64,000 nt of DNA from Morella rubra (GCA_003952965.2 CM025855.1:21019122-21083121); one strand, 5' to 3'; numbered from the stretch's first letter, positions 1 through 12,656 are shown. The notes: generated by a model from the letters alone, not told the origin. Program-made: numbers and translations.

Positions 1-3000
1 GCTGACAGCTTGCAAGGAAGGTTCTCATGCTGATCTGCTCCATGCTCAAGTGTTGGTACTATATGGGGAAAAAATTGAAGAGGCTCGCCAGTCTTTGGAT
101 AAAATTAGTTTGGGCCATTGTGAAAATTTGGCGACTAGTCCTAAGCTGCACTTGGGCTGTAAGAGTGGGATAGAAAATCGTCAAACGAGTAAGCAGGCCT
201 CTTTTAAAAGGAGGAGTGGTAAAAGCCCAGTAAATAGCAACCAGGGCCTTGTTTCTCACCTAAGTGGTTACATGGTTCTAAAGGAGAAACATAAGCTCTT
301 TTAGATGATGAGGATTAGAAATTGTTGGACTCGTGTTCTACGCCGCGAACCAGAAAGAAAAACAGAGGTGAAGCTCTAGGGTCGGTGATCATCTTGGAAC
401 CATTGCTTCTCACTCTTTTTACTCCGGGCATACAAGACACACTCAAACATTTGGGGAAGAAGTCGTCGGCAAAGCTGAAGAAGAACCTTACTGTGAAGGA
501 TCTGATTGTCAGTAACTATGTGGAAGACTCTTGTAATATCCAAAAGGCTGAGGAGGCGGGCCAATCCTTGCCCCCCTTCAGTCATGAGGATTATCTCGTG
601 GAACTGCCGAGGCTTGGGGTGGCCTGCGGCGTGTAGGGCCCTCAAGGAAATGGTGAGGGTGGTTGATCCTGTCAGTGTGTTCTTGATTGAAACAAATGTT
701 GCTGATGTTGTTGTCGCGAAGGTTATGCATAAAGTTGGTTTTACGTTCTTTGAAGTGGTTTCTCCGTTTGGTAGGAAAGGGGGCTTGGCGTTTTGTTGGA
801 AGCCTGAGCTCTAGCTTGATTTTGTTTGGAAATCTTGTAATATTTTTTATCTGCTAATTAAACCTGGGAATGAGTACCAACATTTTTTTTTATTTTCTGG
901 TCTATGGACCAACGCTTTGGAGCCAGAAAGAAGCTTTTTGGGATCAGCTCAGAGTGCTTGGATGCCAGTCTTAGTTCTCGTGGGTGTGTCACTGTGATAT
1001 GAATGATCTTTTAAAGCAAGGCGAAAAGGTGGGTGGTAGAGCTGTGAGAGCTTTATCCTCTTGTGGCTTGGCAAACTTCATGGATGCAATGGGCATGGTG
1101 GACTTGAGCTTTGTTGGTTGCCATTATACTTAGTTGAATAGATGATCGGGGTTGGCTAACATTCATGAAAGAATTGATAAGGGTGTTGACACCTAGTGGC
1201 GAATGGCATTTCCAAATGTAGGTATTGTGCATTATGACTATGGTCCTTCAGACCATGTGCCCATTGTCATTAATATTTTTGGCTATAATTCTTCTGCTTC
1301 GAAGCCTTTCAAGTTTGAAAAGTTTTGGGCTAGGGAGGCTGGTTGTTTTGATGTTGTTGCCAAGGCTTGGTGTCAGGAGTGTGTGGGTTCGGTTGGCTGG
1401 CAACTGGTCAAGAAAATTCGGGCTACTAGATATGCCCTTTGGAAATGGAACAAAGCCTCTTATGGTAATATTCAAGAGGCCATTAACTTGCTGAAATCCC
1501 AGCTGAGTTTTTGTCAACAGGGTGATCAATCTGAGGATTGCCTTGCTCTGGAACAGCGGCTGATGTTTGGGTTAGACGAACAACTGAAGAGAGAAGAAGA
1601 ACTCTGGCGGCAGAAATCTAGCTTTTATGAACAACTTTATACATCCGATGCTCCTCAATTACTTGCTGACCTGGAAGGTTTGTTCACCTGTGCTATCACT
1701 ATCGAGGAGAATAAGATGTTGACCCGTATCCCTGATGACGAAGAAATCACTGCGACTTTGAGCTTAATGAATCCTGATAAGGCTCCGGGTCAAGATGGTC
1801 TTACGGTATATTTTTATAAACAGTTCTAGGAGATTGTAGGTGATGATGTTAAGAGAATTGTGAAGGACTTCTTTGAACAAGGTGTGTTATTACTAGAGCT
1901 GAACCATACAAATATAACCTTGATCCTGAAGGTGGACAGCCCCACTAAGGTGTGTCAGTTCCGCCCTATTAGCTTGTGTAATGTCATATACAAATTAATC
2001 TCTAAAATTTTGGTTGAGAGGTTGAAGAAGGTCTTGGAAAAATTGATTGCTCCTATTCAATTAGCTTTTGTGCCAGGTAGGCAAATCCAAGATAACTACT
2101 TTGTGGCAGCGAAGATTTTCCATAGTATGACCCATAAGAGAGGGAAGGGAGGATGGTTGGCCATTAAGGCAAACATGTAGAAAGTCTATGATAGGGTGGA
2201 GTGGGCGTGTGTGTTGAAGATTTTTGAGAATCTTGGTTTTGTTCCTCGATGGGTAAAATGGGTGCATCAGTGCATCACTACCACAAGCTTTTCGGTACTT
2301 TTAAATTGCAGTCCATTTGGGAAGTTCACTCCCTCTCGGGGGCTCTGACAAGGAGACCCTTTGTCTCCAGCGCTTTTTATTCTGGTCTCCGAATTATTAT
2401 CTAGGCTTCTCCTAAAGGCTGAGGCAAATGGCACACTGCGAGGGATTCGGATCAGTAGAGGGGCACTTATTATTACCCACTTATTATTTGCTGACGATCT
2501 ATTGATTTTTGCGAAGGCCTCTTATCGTGATGCTGACAATTGAAGTTGTTTTGAATAAATACATGGGTTGGTCGGGGCAGAAAATCAGCAAGCAGAAGTC
2601 ATCGATCCATTTTAGCAAGAATTATGTGGGGGCAAGCTACTAGAGTTATTATGGATAAGTTGTGTTTGAAAAAATTACCAGCCAAGGCTAAACACCTTGG
2701 GCTTCCGTTGTTTATTCCTAGAGCTCGAAAGAAGGTTGTTGAGGGGCTGAAGGAGAAGTTGTTATCAAAATTGTCAGGTTGGAAATCAAAAGTCTTATCT
2801 CAAGTGGGTAGGACGACCATGATTAAGGCTATGGTCGCAGCAATTCCTACTTACCCTTTGAGTTTTTTCAGTATGCCTAAGTCTTGGTGTGCTAATATCG
2901 ATAGGGCCCTAAAGAATTTTTGGTAGGGTCATAATCCTGAAAAGCGAAGAAATCTCCACTTAAAATCTTGGCAATCCATTTGCACTCCTAGAGGGTCGGG

Positions 3001-4593
3001 TGGTCTTGGTTTGAGAATGATGAAGGAGGTGAATGATTCTCTTGTTGCCAAGCTAGCTTGGAAAGTGGCAAAAAGGATGATTGTATCTGGGTTAATTTTC
3101 TGAGCAATAAGTATCTTCAGGGATGAGATTTGGGGAATGCGAGAGCTGCTCCAAATCAATCTTGGGTTTGGAAGAGCATTTTGAAAGCTAGTCCTCTGTT
3201 ACAGATGGGTGCTTATTTCCTAGTTGGTAATGGGGAGAATATCTTGATTTGGGATGATACGTGGATTCCATCTCTTCCCTCCTTTAAACCGACTCCTAGA
3301 GTTTCTGGCGTCTTTGGCAGTTGCAGTAGAGTTGTGATCTTTTGGAGGAGCCTTGGGGCAGATGGGATAGAGATAAGGTGTTATCTCTCTTTAGTAGAGA
3401 TTCAGCAGCTGTTATTCTCAAGATCCAGTTACCAAGTGAGTCCCGTCAAGATGATCTTATTTAGTTGCCTGAGACATCAGGAAATTTTTCTGTGCGATCT
3501 ATGCATCGTGAATTGGTGAGTGCTCGGTGTCCTACTCCTAGGATGGAGGACTCTAGATGCTGAAAAGCAATTTGGAGACTTAAAATACATGAGAGACTTA
3601 AACTTCTGCTGCGGAGAATTTTTTGGGGTGTCATTCCTACTCGAGGCAAAATTGCTAGTATGATGGGCACATTGGAGGAGGAGGGAAATCTTTGTGTTTT
3701 TTGTGGAGTGGAGTTGGAGACTAGCTTCCATATATTTCTCAAGTGTGAGGTGAGTAGGGTAGTCTGGAGAGTTTCTCCCTGGTAGATCAACATCTTGGCT
3801 ATGGAAGTGGAGATTGTTGCTGAGTGGGTTGATGTTATCCTCAATTCAGGGTAGCGACTTGGGTTTTATAATCTGGATATTCACTCTTTCCAGACTTTTG
3901 CAGTGAATGCCTTGGACTTATTGTGGGCAAGTCAAAATGCGACCGTTCATAGAGGTGTGAAGGATAGTTTTCTCGAGGTTGCTCACAGGGTGTGCTGTGT
4001 GAGTAGTGAACATTCTGGGGCTTGGAGAAGTAGGGAGAGCGACTCTCCTCTTACTTCTTGGTGCCCTCCGCCTCCTCACTTCTTAAAAATCAATGTTGAT
4101 GCTGCTGTTCAGCAAGATTTTTCAGTAACTGCTATGGTTTGTCGTGACTTGACTAGGTGTTTTTATTTATGCTATTGTTGGACCTGTTTCTGGTTTTGAC
4201 CCTACAGTAGGTGAAGTTGCTGCTATGAAGTTGGGTGTCGAGGAAGCTTTGAAGAATGGTTACAGCTCGGTGATTCTAGAAGGGATTCGCTAGATGTGAT
4301 CTTTGCCCTTCAGGGATTTCCTAAGCGAGTTGATTGGCGAATTCACACTACCATTTAGGATATTCATGCTCTTCTTCAACAGTTGGGTTTTTGGAAATGT
4401 AGGCACACCTAGAGGGGTACAAACAATGCTGCGCATTGTCTAGCTCGTTGAGTCACCTCTGAATTTATTTCTAGAGACTCCCCCTATGTTATTGAGCAAG
4501 CTGACTTTAAATGGTTGTATACAGGAGTTGATCCCCCTGATGATGTTTTTGAGCAGGAATGAGGAACCAGTTGTCTTGATTAAAAAAAAAAAC
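1..4593 (+). mobile_element. L1-type LINE (non-LTR retrotransposon), decayed, 5' end outside window
   Basis: Translating the + strand piecewise gives the plant L1 order: apurinic-type endonuclease (WNCRGLG near 599; GPSDHVPI near 1240), reverse transcriptase (FADD near 2487), a zinc-binding RT-associated segment (CVFCGVELETSFHIFLKCEV near 3693-3750) and a C-terminal RNase H segment (LKINVDAAV near 4084). It ends in an A-rich tail at about 4582-4593. Many stops and frame changes show it is dead. The element starts before base 1, so its full length and target-site duplication cannot be read. Confidence 0.9.
506..4558 (+). pseudogene. LINE ORF2 remnant: endonuclease, reverse transcriptase, RNase H
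   Basis: This is the broken polyprotein that nicked DNA and copied element RNA by target-primed reverse transcription. Endonuclease reading begins near 584 with the WNCRGLG block, and its end is marked by the PSDHVPI histidine motif near 1248. RT blocks include QDGLTVYFYKQF (1790), FRPISLCNVIYKLISKILVE (1952), AFVPGRQIQDN (2066), QGDPLSPALFIL (2350) and the catalytic FADD (2487). Stops occur, for example, at 811, 1827, 2178, 2541 and 2924. The C-terminal RNase H carries FLKINVDAAV and a later EVAAMKLGVEEALKNGY block in a shifted frame. The family is certain from motif order; the exact clade within L1 is not determined. Confidence 0.88.
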
Positions 4594-6600
4594 AATTAGA
4601 AAATTCAGACTTCATTGTATACTCAACGAATTTGCATTAACCTTAGGCACAACAAACTAGTGGGGGAAAATATTATTTAAAGAAAGTAAAGTTGTTGTGA
4701 CTCAGCCTTTCTTGAACAAATATAACGAAAACAAATAAGATAGCTGATAGAGGACAACATGGGTGATTGGTGAACGTACTCTCACTCTGACATGAGTGCT
4801 GTCACTCCCAATCAAAGGCTTGAGAGGACGTCCTACCCATCAACATTATAAAGAACGGGGAAGAGAGTTAGACTTCGAGAAACTTTTTAGTCACTAATTG
4901 ATAATCCGTACGGCTTATGGGCACTTTTTATCCAACAACTCGTCGAACTCTTTGCAAATTATTATAGAAGGTGGACTCCAAAATATGCCGTCGATCATTA
5001 CTGTTGTGTGCGCTTTCCATTAATTGCTCATTCGAAAAGATGAATTATGTTGGCGTTTGAGCCACGCTAGTTGAAACAAGGAATAAATTAGAACTAAGGG
5101 TACACTCTCATCTCAATGCGCGCGGTGTGAGATTGATCATTAATGTGCTAAGACTGTCCCACAGCGCGCTTAAATCGGAAGAAATTAGAGCCTTGCAGGG
5201 CATTAAAAAATCATTCACAAGGCAATTGTATGCCGACCTTCTTATTTCTAGAGCTTCCTAATTAATCTCTCCGTTTGTTATAAGGGAGAAAAGATCAGCG
5301 AAAGAACTTTTAAGGTCAGAGCTGAGGAATCCAAATGCGGTGCTGAATGATATGTCCACTATGTTTATCTTAAAGATGGACTTCCGGCGGCTAATTAAGT
5401 CGATCGTATGGAACCAACACGACGTGTGAGATTGAGACATGGACTTGCTTGTACTCTTTCCGAGTGGTCTGTTGTGTTATCTAATCTAGAAGTTTGATCG
5501 TCTTTTAACATGTAGCTGTGAGTGTCTAGTATACTGTTAGCTTGTTGTATTGGCTACGCAGAGCTAGAAAACAGATCAGATTCCATAATCCAGTGTAGGA
5601 GTGGTGAAAATGGCTAGCTTCTACATATGGTGATTAGTTACTCGTGACCACCAGCGGGGGTGGCCGCTTAGTTGTGCTGGATTAAGGTTAGGACTCAGTA
5701 GTGATGTCCGAGAAAGGGTCGACCCTTAGCAAGTTCATTCTACTCTAGTGGCATCCGCGTCATGTGAATATTCTTGGTTCAGTGAGGGCTTTGACCTAAC
5801 TTGATCATGATTCATCCTTGACGAATCTTTTTTATTGAGAAAAAAAAAAAGTTACTCGTATTGGCATTTCTTGCTTTGGCTGGGCTGTCTTTGAATTGAG
5901 GGCAAGACTGATCACACGGGGCTGCTGCTCCCTATAAATGTGCATGAATTTTTTTTAATAATTAATATACTACTCCTTACTTAACCCAAAATAAAAAAAC
6001 ATAATTTCACTCGTTAAGATGTTGATTGCAGCCTGTTCTTGAAGTACAATTACAAACCCATATAAATATTCTAAAAATGGGGAAACGAAGAAAATGAAAT
6101 GCTGTGAAAAATTGAAATTTTGCAGTCAGTGATTTAAGAATTCAATATAGTAATGGAGGGGCAGCTTCCATGGCTGATAATCCCATCATCATGGCTAGTA
6201 GTTTCAGAAACCAAGAGAATGAAACAGTTGGCACAAAGGACGTGGGTTTCTCCATGTGGTAGGTGGAGAAACGGCAATACGTTCTTCAGGTAATTGGGTT
6301 ATATATCTTTCTAGTTAAGGTTGCTATTAGGGTAGGAAAAGATGCACCGGAGCAATACAGTACTCAGACTGGCATGCCACAGATTCTCGGTGTTGAACTC
6401 AACAGCTGGAACTAAAGAGGGATATTGGGCCTACAGCTTCATGACTAGCACGTTCAGGAATAAACCCCACATGGGGAAGCAGAAAGAAACAGGGAACTGA
6501 CATGATTAAACGCCCAGGGAAAAGAAAAAGAAGTGATGAAACGCAAAAGAGAAAAAAATAAAAATAAATAAAGAAAGGGAAAAAGCAAAGCAGACAGAAA
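4594..6600. other. Intergenic spacer, no recognisable gene; possible old LINE 3' end at 5840-5850
   Basis: No reading frame of credible length or known motif is seen on either strand. The stretch ends its first part with TTTTTTATTGAG followed by eleven A residues (5840-5850), which resembles a retroposed 3' tail on the + strand, but I could not match the upstream 1.2 kb to LINE protein motifs. 5900-6600 is AT-rich and should contain the promoter and 5' leader of the USP gene; no decisive TATA position could be chosen. Confidence 0.4.
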
Positions 6601-6720
6601 TCATTGAGTCCCCGACCAACATCTAGAAATTTGTTCAGACACATGCCTAGTTGTTGCCACGTACAACCTCTTCCTCTGCTTCTTATAATTAGAGCCTCAT
6701 TCAAGGCCGCATCTCAGGAG

Positions 6721-7612
6721 ATGGCCAAAACTGGCACCAAGTTGCAGAGTTTCTGCCTAAAAAGAATTAGGCCACATGCTAGAGTGCGTCCGCCTGCAGC
6801 CCAATCCACGCCTGATCAAAATGTCAGTTCCACCGAAACCGATAAAATAGATGAGAGTCCAAGGCATGTCAAAGAAGAAAAATCCGGTGACGGGGCGAAA
6901 CCCAGTTTTGTAATCAGTAGGAGAATAATGATTGTGGTTGATTCGAGCCTCGAAGCGAAGGGAGCTTTACACTGGGCACTCTCTCACACTGTTCAGAGCG
7001 AGGACACTGTGATCCTTCTTTGTGTTACAAAGCCGCCCAAGCAAGGTCGGAGTCGTCTTATAGTAACTTTTCATACGAGCTTACTGATTTCTTCATTGAA
7101 AAATATCTAGTATGGCTTTGTTATTTGTCACAGGCACCGGTCAAGGGTCGAGCAAAGAGATTGCTCCCAAGGCTTATGAATTTATCGACTCCTTGAAAAA
7201 GATGTGTCAATCAAAGAAACCTGAGGTGCGCATATCCGAGCTCATTGATCATCCTTGTTAATTAACTTCAGAACTTTTGTCTGGTTATATTATGCCGTCT
7301 GATCTGATGGCATGGTACTTAATATAGGTGAAACTTGAGGTTGCAGCGGTGGAAGGGAAGGACAAAGGACCTACCATAGTGGAAGAAGCTAAAAAACAAG
7401 GGGTGTCAATGCTCGTTTTAGGTCAGAAAAAACACTCCACAACATGGCGCCTTCTGATGATGTGGGCCGGCAACCGGGTCACCGGCGGAGTCGTGGAGTA
7501 CTGTATCCAGAATGCCCATTGCATGGCAATTGCAGTGCGGAGGAAAAGCAAGAAGCTTGGAGGCTATTTGATCACAACGAAGCGTCAGAAAGATTTCTGG
7601 CTCTTAGCTTAA
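6721..7612 (+). CDS. Universal stress protein (USP) family protein, 3 exons
   Basis: Exons are 6721-7045, 7134-7225 and 7328-7612. The introns (7046-7133 and 7226-7327) have GT-AG ends, and phases 1 and 0 close into 702 nt, 233 residues plus stop. The N-terminal ~60 residues are basic and low-complexity. The USP alpha/beta fold starts at RRIMIVVDSSLEAKGALHWA, continues with the strand DTVILLCVTKPPK, and ends with SMLVLGQKK ... VVEYCIQNAHCMAIAVRRK, the usual nucleotide-pocket end of the family. USP proteins bind nucleotides or act in stress signalling; the substrate here is not inferable. An in-frame ATG at 6643 would add 26 residues. I prefer 6721 because the extension is hydrophobic and unlike the family, but this is not proven. 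No damage is seen, so the gene is probably live. From memory it resembles Arabidopsis At1g69080/At1g44760. Confidence 0.88.
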
Positions 7613-8264
7613 GCTGCATATCAATTTGGTTCTTGCATATCATATATTCTAATCTCGCAACGTGAAAATGTATGATTGCCTACGAATTCTGTAAATGATA
7701 AACCGTATGGAGGAATTAAAAGGGAATTCGATGGAAATGAAAAAGTCTGCAGTGTCATTATTTAGACCATTGGTTATTATGGTTCAGAGACAGACATTTG
7801 GGTCCCCTTGACTACTTTAGGGTCTCCTCCGGATGTTACAGTGATTCCTAAAGCCACATGGTGGCAGATCTTTTGAAACAGGTTGTGTTCGGATGGGTAA
7901 GGTAGTATAAATACGTTTGAGTTCGGTGAAAAAAAAATCAGAATTCGTGAAAAAATAATTATGAAATTTGTGCCACCCAAACATATAAGTGAACTAGGTG
8001 AGGGACATGTCACACTTTGGATCCACCTGTAACTGTCCTTGTTTGTTACAGATTCTTTCCCTTCATGTGGGATGCAATGCTTACCGTTAACTTTATGTGC
8101 CACGCTTTTCACATGTTTTAGCCAAAGCAAAATCTGCTCTGAAATTTTTAATTTTAATTTTTTGTCGCGAGCAAAAGTGAGGTTTCTAAAGTATCGACAC
8201 GTCTCAGTAAGATGATTTTTAGTTCACTATCGGTGAGATATTCATTTGATTTTATTTTTTTTTA
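7613..8264. other. Downstream flank of USP gene, no gene seen
   Basis: This should contain the USP 3' UTR and poly(A) signals. The rest is unremarkable AT-rich DNA without a supportable reading frame. Confidence 0.5.
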
Positions 8265-8657
8265 GGAAAAATACATTTTTTTACCTAGAACTATCATATG
8301 TTTTGCACTTTACATCTTAAACTACCATATTAGAGAAATTATACTCATAAACTATCCATCTTTAACACATTGCGCCCTTAATCTATTTTTCTGTCAAATT
8401 TAAAGGAAATTGAGTTTTTCTTTTAATACAAAATGTTGATTACACTTTTAAAAAGATCAAATAGCAGATTGCCTTTAGGTGTATAATCGTTACTTTGTTT
8501 AAACAAAAAGTTAATTTATGTCCAATTTGACTGAAAAATAAAGAAGGGTGGAATGTGTTAGATATGAGTAGTTTATGGCTGTAATATCTCAAACGTGATA
8601 GTTTAGGGTACAAGTGCAATACATATAGTAGTTCGTGGATAAAAAATATATTTTTCC
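8265..8657. mobile_element. Long-TIR MITE of the same family as 61444-61850 (Mutator-like)
   Basis: The left end GGAAAAATACATTTTTT and the right end ATATATTTTTCC are inverted, and the interior repeats the phrases found in the 61444 copy (actatca...ttttgcac, aactacca, cacattgc). Possible 9-bp flanks, TTTTTTTTA and TTTTTTTGT, agree at 7 of 9 positions but lie in T-rich DNA. Non-coding. Confidence 0.7.
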
Positions 8658-8699
8658 TTTTTTTGTGGGATAGTAGAATTTGCTTTTGGTATAACTTGG

Positions 8700-8935
8700 A
8701 TTTATGATACAGTAGTGGTGGAGTTAAGATTGAAGTTATGGTGTTTGCATATCAAAATTTTAAGGGTATAAAAATTATGGTTTATGAGAATTGGTGAAAA
8801 AGTGAAGAGAGAGATGATTTTAATGAATAGTTTTATATTTATTATGATAAAAAAGGTGATTTAATGAGGAGAGAGATGATATGATTGAATTATTAAAATT
8901 TCTCAAGAAACTTCAAAAAATAAATTTTCTCTTAA
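8700..8935. mobile_element. Decayed Tourist-like MITE related to 10671-10880
   Basis: The core (GAATTGGTGAAAAAGTGAAG, then AGAGATGATTTTAATGAATAG, then ATATTTATTATGATAAAA) is nearly the same as the core of the MITE at 10671-10880. The terminal repeats are worn, so the boundaries are approximate. Confidence 0.5.
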
Positions 8936-9519
8936 TTTAAGATTTTTTTGAACTATGCAACTTGTAGCACAAAGTTCTAGAATCTATTTCAAATAAATGT
9001 AAAATAAAGACATATAATAATAAATGAAGGATATACTATAATAATTTAATGACTAATCAAAACAAATAAAATTAGCAAAGAAATAATACATAAAAATTAA
9101 ATATTAGTAATACTATATGTTATCAATTTACGAATGCTTCTAACTTCTAAAGTAAATATCAAATCAACAATAATTACCAAAGGAAAGAAAGAATTTACGG
9201 AATATTGAATGGAAGTTATTCTTTTCTATTTCTTAATAGTTGTTTTATAAGCTCATGATCACCTAATAGGAATAAAGAAAACAATATAGTGTTTTACCCT
9301 AAATTGAAATTGGTGGTTGAAAGAGAGAAATAAACATGAGAGTGATAGATATTGAAGACTTAAAAGAGAGAATAAATTTATATAAGCCGAGGCAACGATA
9401 CTAGACAAGGAAAAAGCTAAGTTGAAGTCGTCTGTAAAGCCGCAAAAAGAAAAACGTAGTGTGCCAGGTGATTTCTACAGACCTAAAAGAAAGTAAAAAC
9501 CGATATTCAAGTCATAAAA

Positions 9520-9713
9520 GGGGCGTTTGTTTGTCCAATTTTTTGGGGGCCCAAAATTTCCACCACACCAAACACATTTCACAAACTCCAATAAACTTCA
9601 CACTTTTACACATACACTTTCACACTTTTACAAAACCCCAATAAACTTCAACATTTAAAAGATTCCCAAAATTTTGGGAATATTCCCTAAAATTTCGGTA
9701 AACAAACGCCCCC
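9520..9713. mobile_element. Tourist-like (PIF/Harbinger-type) MITE
   Basis: The ends GGGGCGTTTGTTTG and CAAACAAACG-CCCC are inverted. TAA follows the right end; the left flank reads AAA, a one-base mismatch. The interior shares CACAAACTCCAATAAACTTC with the copies at 29075 and 48781. Non-coding, about 194 bp. Confidence 0.75.
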
Positions 9714-9924
9714 TAATTAAAGTGAAATTTATTTCTTTTAGGATCATTTATCTTCATTTTAATTGTAAAAGGATTAAATTTGACTCACTCAGTTTTTTTT
9801 TCTTCGGAGGGCAGAGATTATATTTTCAATTTTGAAGAGGGGTTAAATTTGACTCATTTATTTTTTGGAGAGCAAGTGTATTTTCAGGTTTAAAAAGTGG
9901 GATAGATGGTAATTCAAGCCACTC

Positions 9925-10275
9925 AATGGGTTAGAACTCGGCCTTATAATGTGGAGAGTATCCATATAATACTTTGAATCCCACATGAAGCGAGAGAGGA
10001 GAAGGGCAGATAAAAGAATAGTGTAATGCCAGGTCTCATATTGGATGTTTATGGGGTAGAACTGTGCCTTATATTGATTTTAAGGAGTTTCAAAATTAAT
10101 CTTGACTAGTCTTTTTAATCAAGTCAAAGCATAGATGTGGGCATCACTTCATTGAAGTGAAAGAGAAAAGAAATGATGAAATGATAATAGAGCAGCCAAG
10201 TCCCACGATGGATGCTAACTGGGTAGAATTGAGCCTATATATATGAATTTCAAAGGAATTACGACTAATCTTTGT
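9925..10275. repeat. Imperfect direct repeat, three copies
   Basis: The phrase GGGTTAGAACTCGGCCTTAT (about 9929) recurs as GGGGTAGAACTGTGCCTTAT (about 10051) and CTGGGTAGAATTGAGCCTAT (about 10220), each beside a degraded 'cccacatNgga' phrase. The copies are spaced roughly 120 and 170 bp apart. Origin unknown. Confidence 0.5.
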
Positions 10276-10302
10276 AATATCAAAGCACACTAGTGTTAGG
10301 TT

Positions 10303-11161
10303 AGTTTTTATTTAGGTCCTTATAAAATATGAGATCCTAGGAAAAAAAATTCGAAAGTTTTGCAGGCGTAAGGGACGAATCTTTAGCCTCTAGTGCCTAC
10401 CATTCACAGTCCGCAACAAATCACCCCTACGCCATCGTCCCCCCCCCTTAGGCATTTTGCGTTATCATTTGTCTGTTCTCTCTTAATGACATTTATTATT
10501 TTTCTGCATTAAATGTTAGAGGATTGCAAAATAAACTCCAAACTAAGGGCAAGTGATGACCCCAAGTCTCCAACACTGGTTGTCCCAGAAGTAACTTACA
10601 CAACTTTTACTGTCGCATCTTTTTGGCAGTTTTCATTATGTTGTCTATAGCATTATTACTTAAGGTTTTAGGTTGTGTTTGAGTGTTAAAATTTTGGGAA
10701 GGTTAAAATTTTAGAGTATTGAAATTGGTGAAAAAGTGAAGAGAGAGATGATTTGAATGAATTTTTTATATTTATTATAGTGAAAAGTAATGATTTGATG
10801 GAGAGAGAGATTATATTGTAATTATTTTATTTATGTTAAAATTTTGGAAGACCTAAAATTTTAAGTAAACAAACACACCCTTACTAATGTTTTAAAAGAT
10901 AAGTGAAGTGGTGCATTTCACTTGTCTCCTTCTATAAACCCTAATGCCCTCAACTTTCTTTCTCTTCTTTGACCATTTTGTGAATTCTTTGATCTCTCTC
11001 ATCATTTTTACCCCATTTAACAATATTAGTCTCTTTCTCCTCCGTTTTTAAGTGTTTTTCCTTCTCCTAATGACATCTCCCTTCCTTTTTCATAACATTA
11101 TGCGATGACCAAAGCTGGAGTGCGTTGAAAAACGAAGGAAAAAAAAAAAAAATAGTTCTTT
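10303..11161. repeat. Tandem-array unit 1 (about 600-bp family), interrupted by a MITE
   Basis: Reads in the same order as the intact unit at 18976-19572: 'tatttaggtccttataaaatatgag', a worn tRNA-like segment, 'ctaagggcaagtga', 'ttgtctatagcattattacttaagg', 'aaaccctaatgccctcaactt', ending 'cattatgcgatgaccaaa'. Subtracting the 210-bp MITE and its 3-bp duplication leaves about 646 bp. The tRNA-like part of this copy is the most decayed of the set. Confidence 0.75.
10671..10880. mobile_element. Tourist-like MITE with TTA target-site duplication
   Basis: Flanked by TTA at 10668-10670 and 10881-10883. The ends are GGTTGTGTTTGAG and an inverted CAAACACACCC. Removing the element and one TTA restores the reading 'cttaaggttttactaatgttttaaaa', which matches the other array units, so the boundaries are precise. 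Its core is also found at 8791-8890. Confidence 0.9.
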
Positions 11162-11224
11162 AGTGCTTATTTAGGTCCTTACAAAATGTGAGAACCCAAA
11201 AAAAAAATTGAAACTGTTCAGCAG
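11162..11224. repeat. Tandem-array unit 2, left part (cut by copia element 1)
   Basis: Starts 'agtgcttatttaggtcctta' as in the other units and ends 'ctgttcagcag'. The unit continues after the copia insertion at 18438, where 'AGCAG' is duplicated. Confidence 0.8.
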
Positions 11225-11919
11225 TGTAAGATGTATGCTCTAAAAATCATTTTCTAGATAATTATTATTTAGATGCCATGTGTTTATATTTATTATATTA
11301 GGTAATATGTTGTGACATAATATGTTACGCGGTTATTATTGATTGACATTGTAGAAAAGTCATGCCAATGGTTAATGAATCAAAGGCAGAGAGTATGACT
11401 TTTCAGTTCTTTATACACTTGATGTTTTGTTCTAGACAAGGTACACATTTATGTACAATAGGTCTATGCTCGTTGTGCTTCTATTTAATAAGGATGATGG
11501 ACTTAGTCATCGAGGTAGTGACCTTAAGCAAATGAATGGGTGCACTTTAAGAGTACATGCACTGAACGAGATTAAATATGGATACTTTCTAGAAGTGATC
11601 ATTGATGTTGAGAAGAAATTCAGCATAATTTGTTTAGATATCCTTAGACCTGAGGGGTTCGTGCAGATTTGTCTATTGCATACTTGTACTTTGACCGAGT
11701 CATTTGCTGATGATCTTTCTAGGTCAAATATTCAGACAACGTCGGTCTTGTGCATGATGAATGAGTTTGTATAAATGCTTAATAAGGAATCCACCAGTCT
11801 CTTCGTGAGATCATATATTCAAGTATATCTGTATAGGGTGGACTCGAGAAAAAAAATCTCTGACCAGAGGAATTTTTTGAAATTTATTTTCGAAATTAAT
11901 ATATTATATATAAATATAA

Positions 11920-11972
<53 letters not shown>

Positions 11973-12641
11973 TGTGAAATTATTTTAGAAACAATTTGAG
12001 AGTCCAACGAGTTACAAATTATAAAATTAAGAATTATATGAATTAGAGATTTTATCAATGATAATATTCTGGTCCTATTAGCTCATATGGAATATAGTAT
12101 GGTGGAAGGATAAATAAATTATAATTGTTAGAAAAAGGATTTCACAAATCAATCTCAAATTCTTGGGGGTGAATTGTAATATGTTGATGGACATGATACA
12201 ATTAGTAGAAGCCTGAAATTGGAATAAAATAATATAAGGGAGTTAATGGAAAAAGAGTTTTTCCATGTGATCCAACGCCGAGATCTGATATCCCTAACGA
12301 TCCCACACATTATCACAGCTAGGAGTTTCATATATAAGGATAGCTATGAGATAGTCTACCCTAATTGGTTGTTTCAGAGTTGGCCATCAAAACTCATAAA
12401 ATCCTACGACAGTTGTGAGCGTGGGAGGAAGGAGGCAGAATATTTGGGTTACTATTGTGGAATTCTCGAGATTGTGAGATCGTACGATAGTTGTGAGCAC
12501 AGAGAGGAAGGAGGCAGAACATTTGGGCTGCTATTGTGGAATTCTTGAGATTGTGAGATCGAGAAGAACCTGAAGATTATTGAAGAATTCTCAGAGAAAA
12601 AAGAGAATTGGTAAGTTAATTTTCCGCAGTTGTAACTTTCA
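11225..12641 (+). repeat. 5' LTR of copia element 1
   Basis: Pairs with 17146-18437 along nearly its full length. The 5' copy is longer (1417 against 1292 bp), partly because of a TA-dinucleotide expansion at about 11928-11967. Scattered substitutions between the two copies indicate an old insertion. Confidence 0.92.
11928..11967. repeat. (TA)n microsatellite in the 5' LTR
   Basis: About 40 bp of uninterrupted TA repeats. The matching position in the 3' LTR (near 17820-17835) has only a short TA stretch, so the expansion came after insertion. Confidence 0.95.
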
Positions 12642-12642
12642 G

Positions 12643-12656
12643 TGGTATCAAGAGCC
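12643..12656 (+). other. Primer-binding site of copia element 1
   Basis: TGGTATCAAGAGCC begins one base after the LTR end. It matches the TGGTATCAGAGC initiator-Met PBS of plant copia elements with one inserted A. Confidence 0.85.

Noticed and set aside
6643-6720. Earlier in-frame ATG for the USP gene
   Set aside because: Possible, but the extra 26 residues are hydrophobic and unlike the family's start; 6721 is preferred pending transcript evidence.
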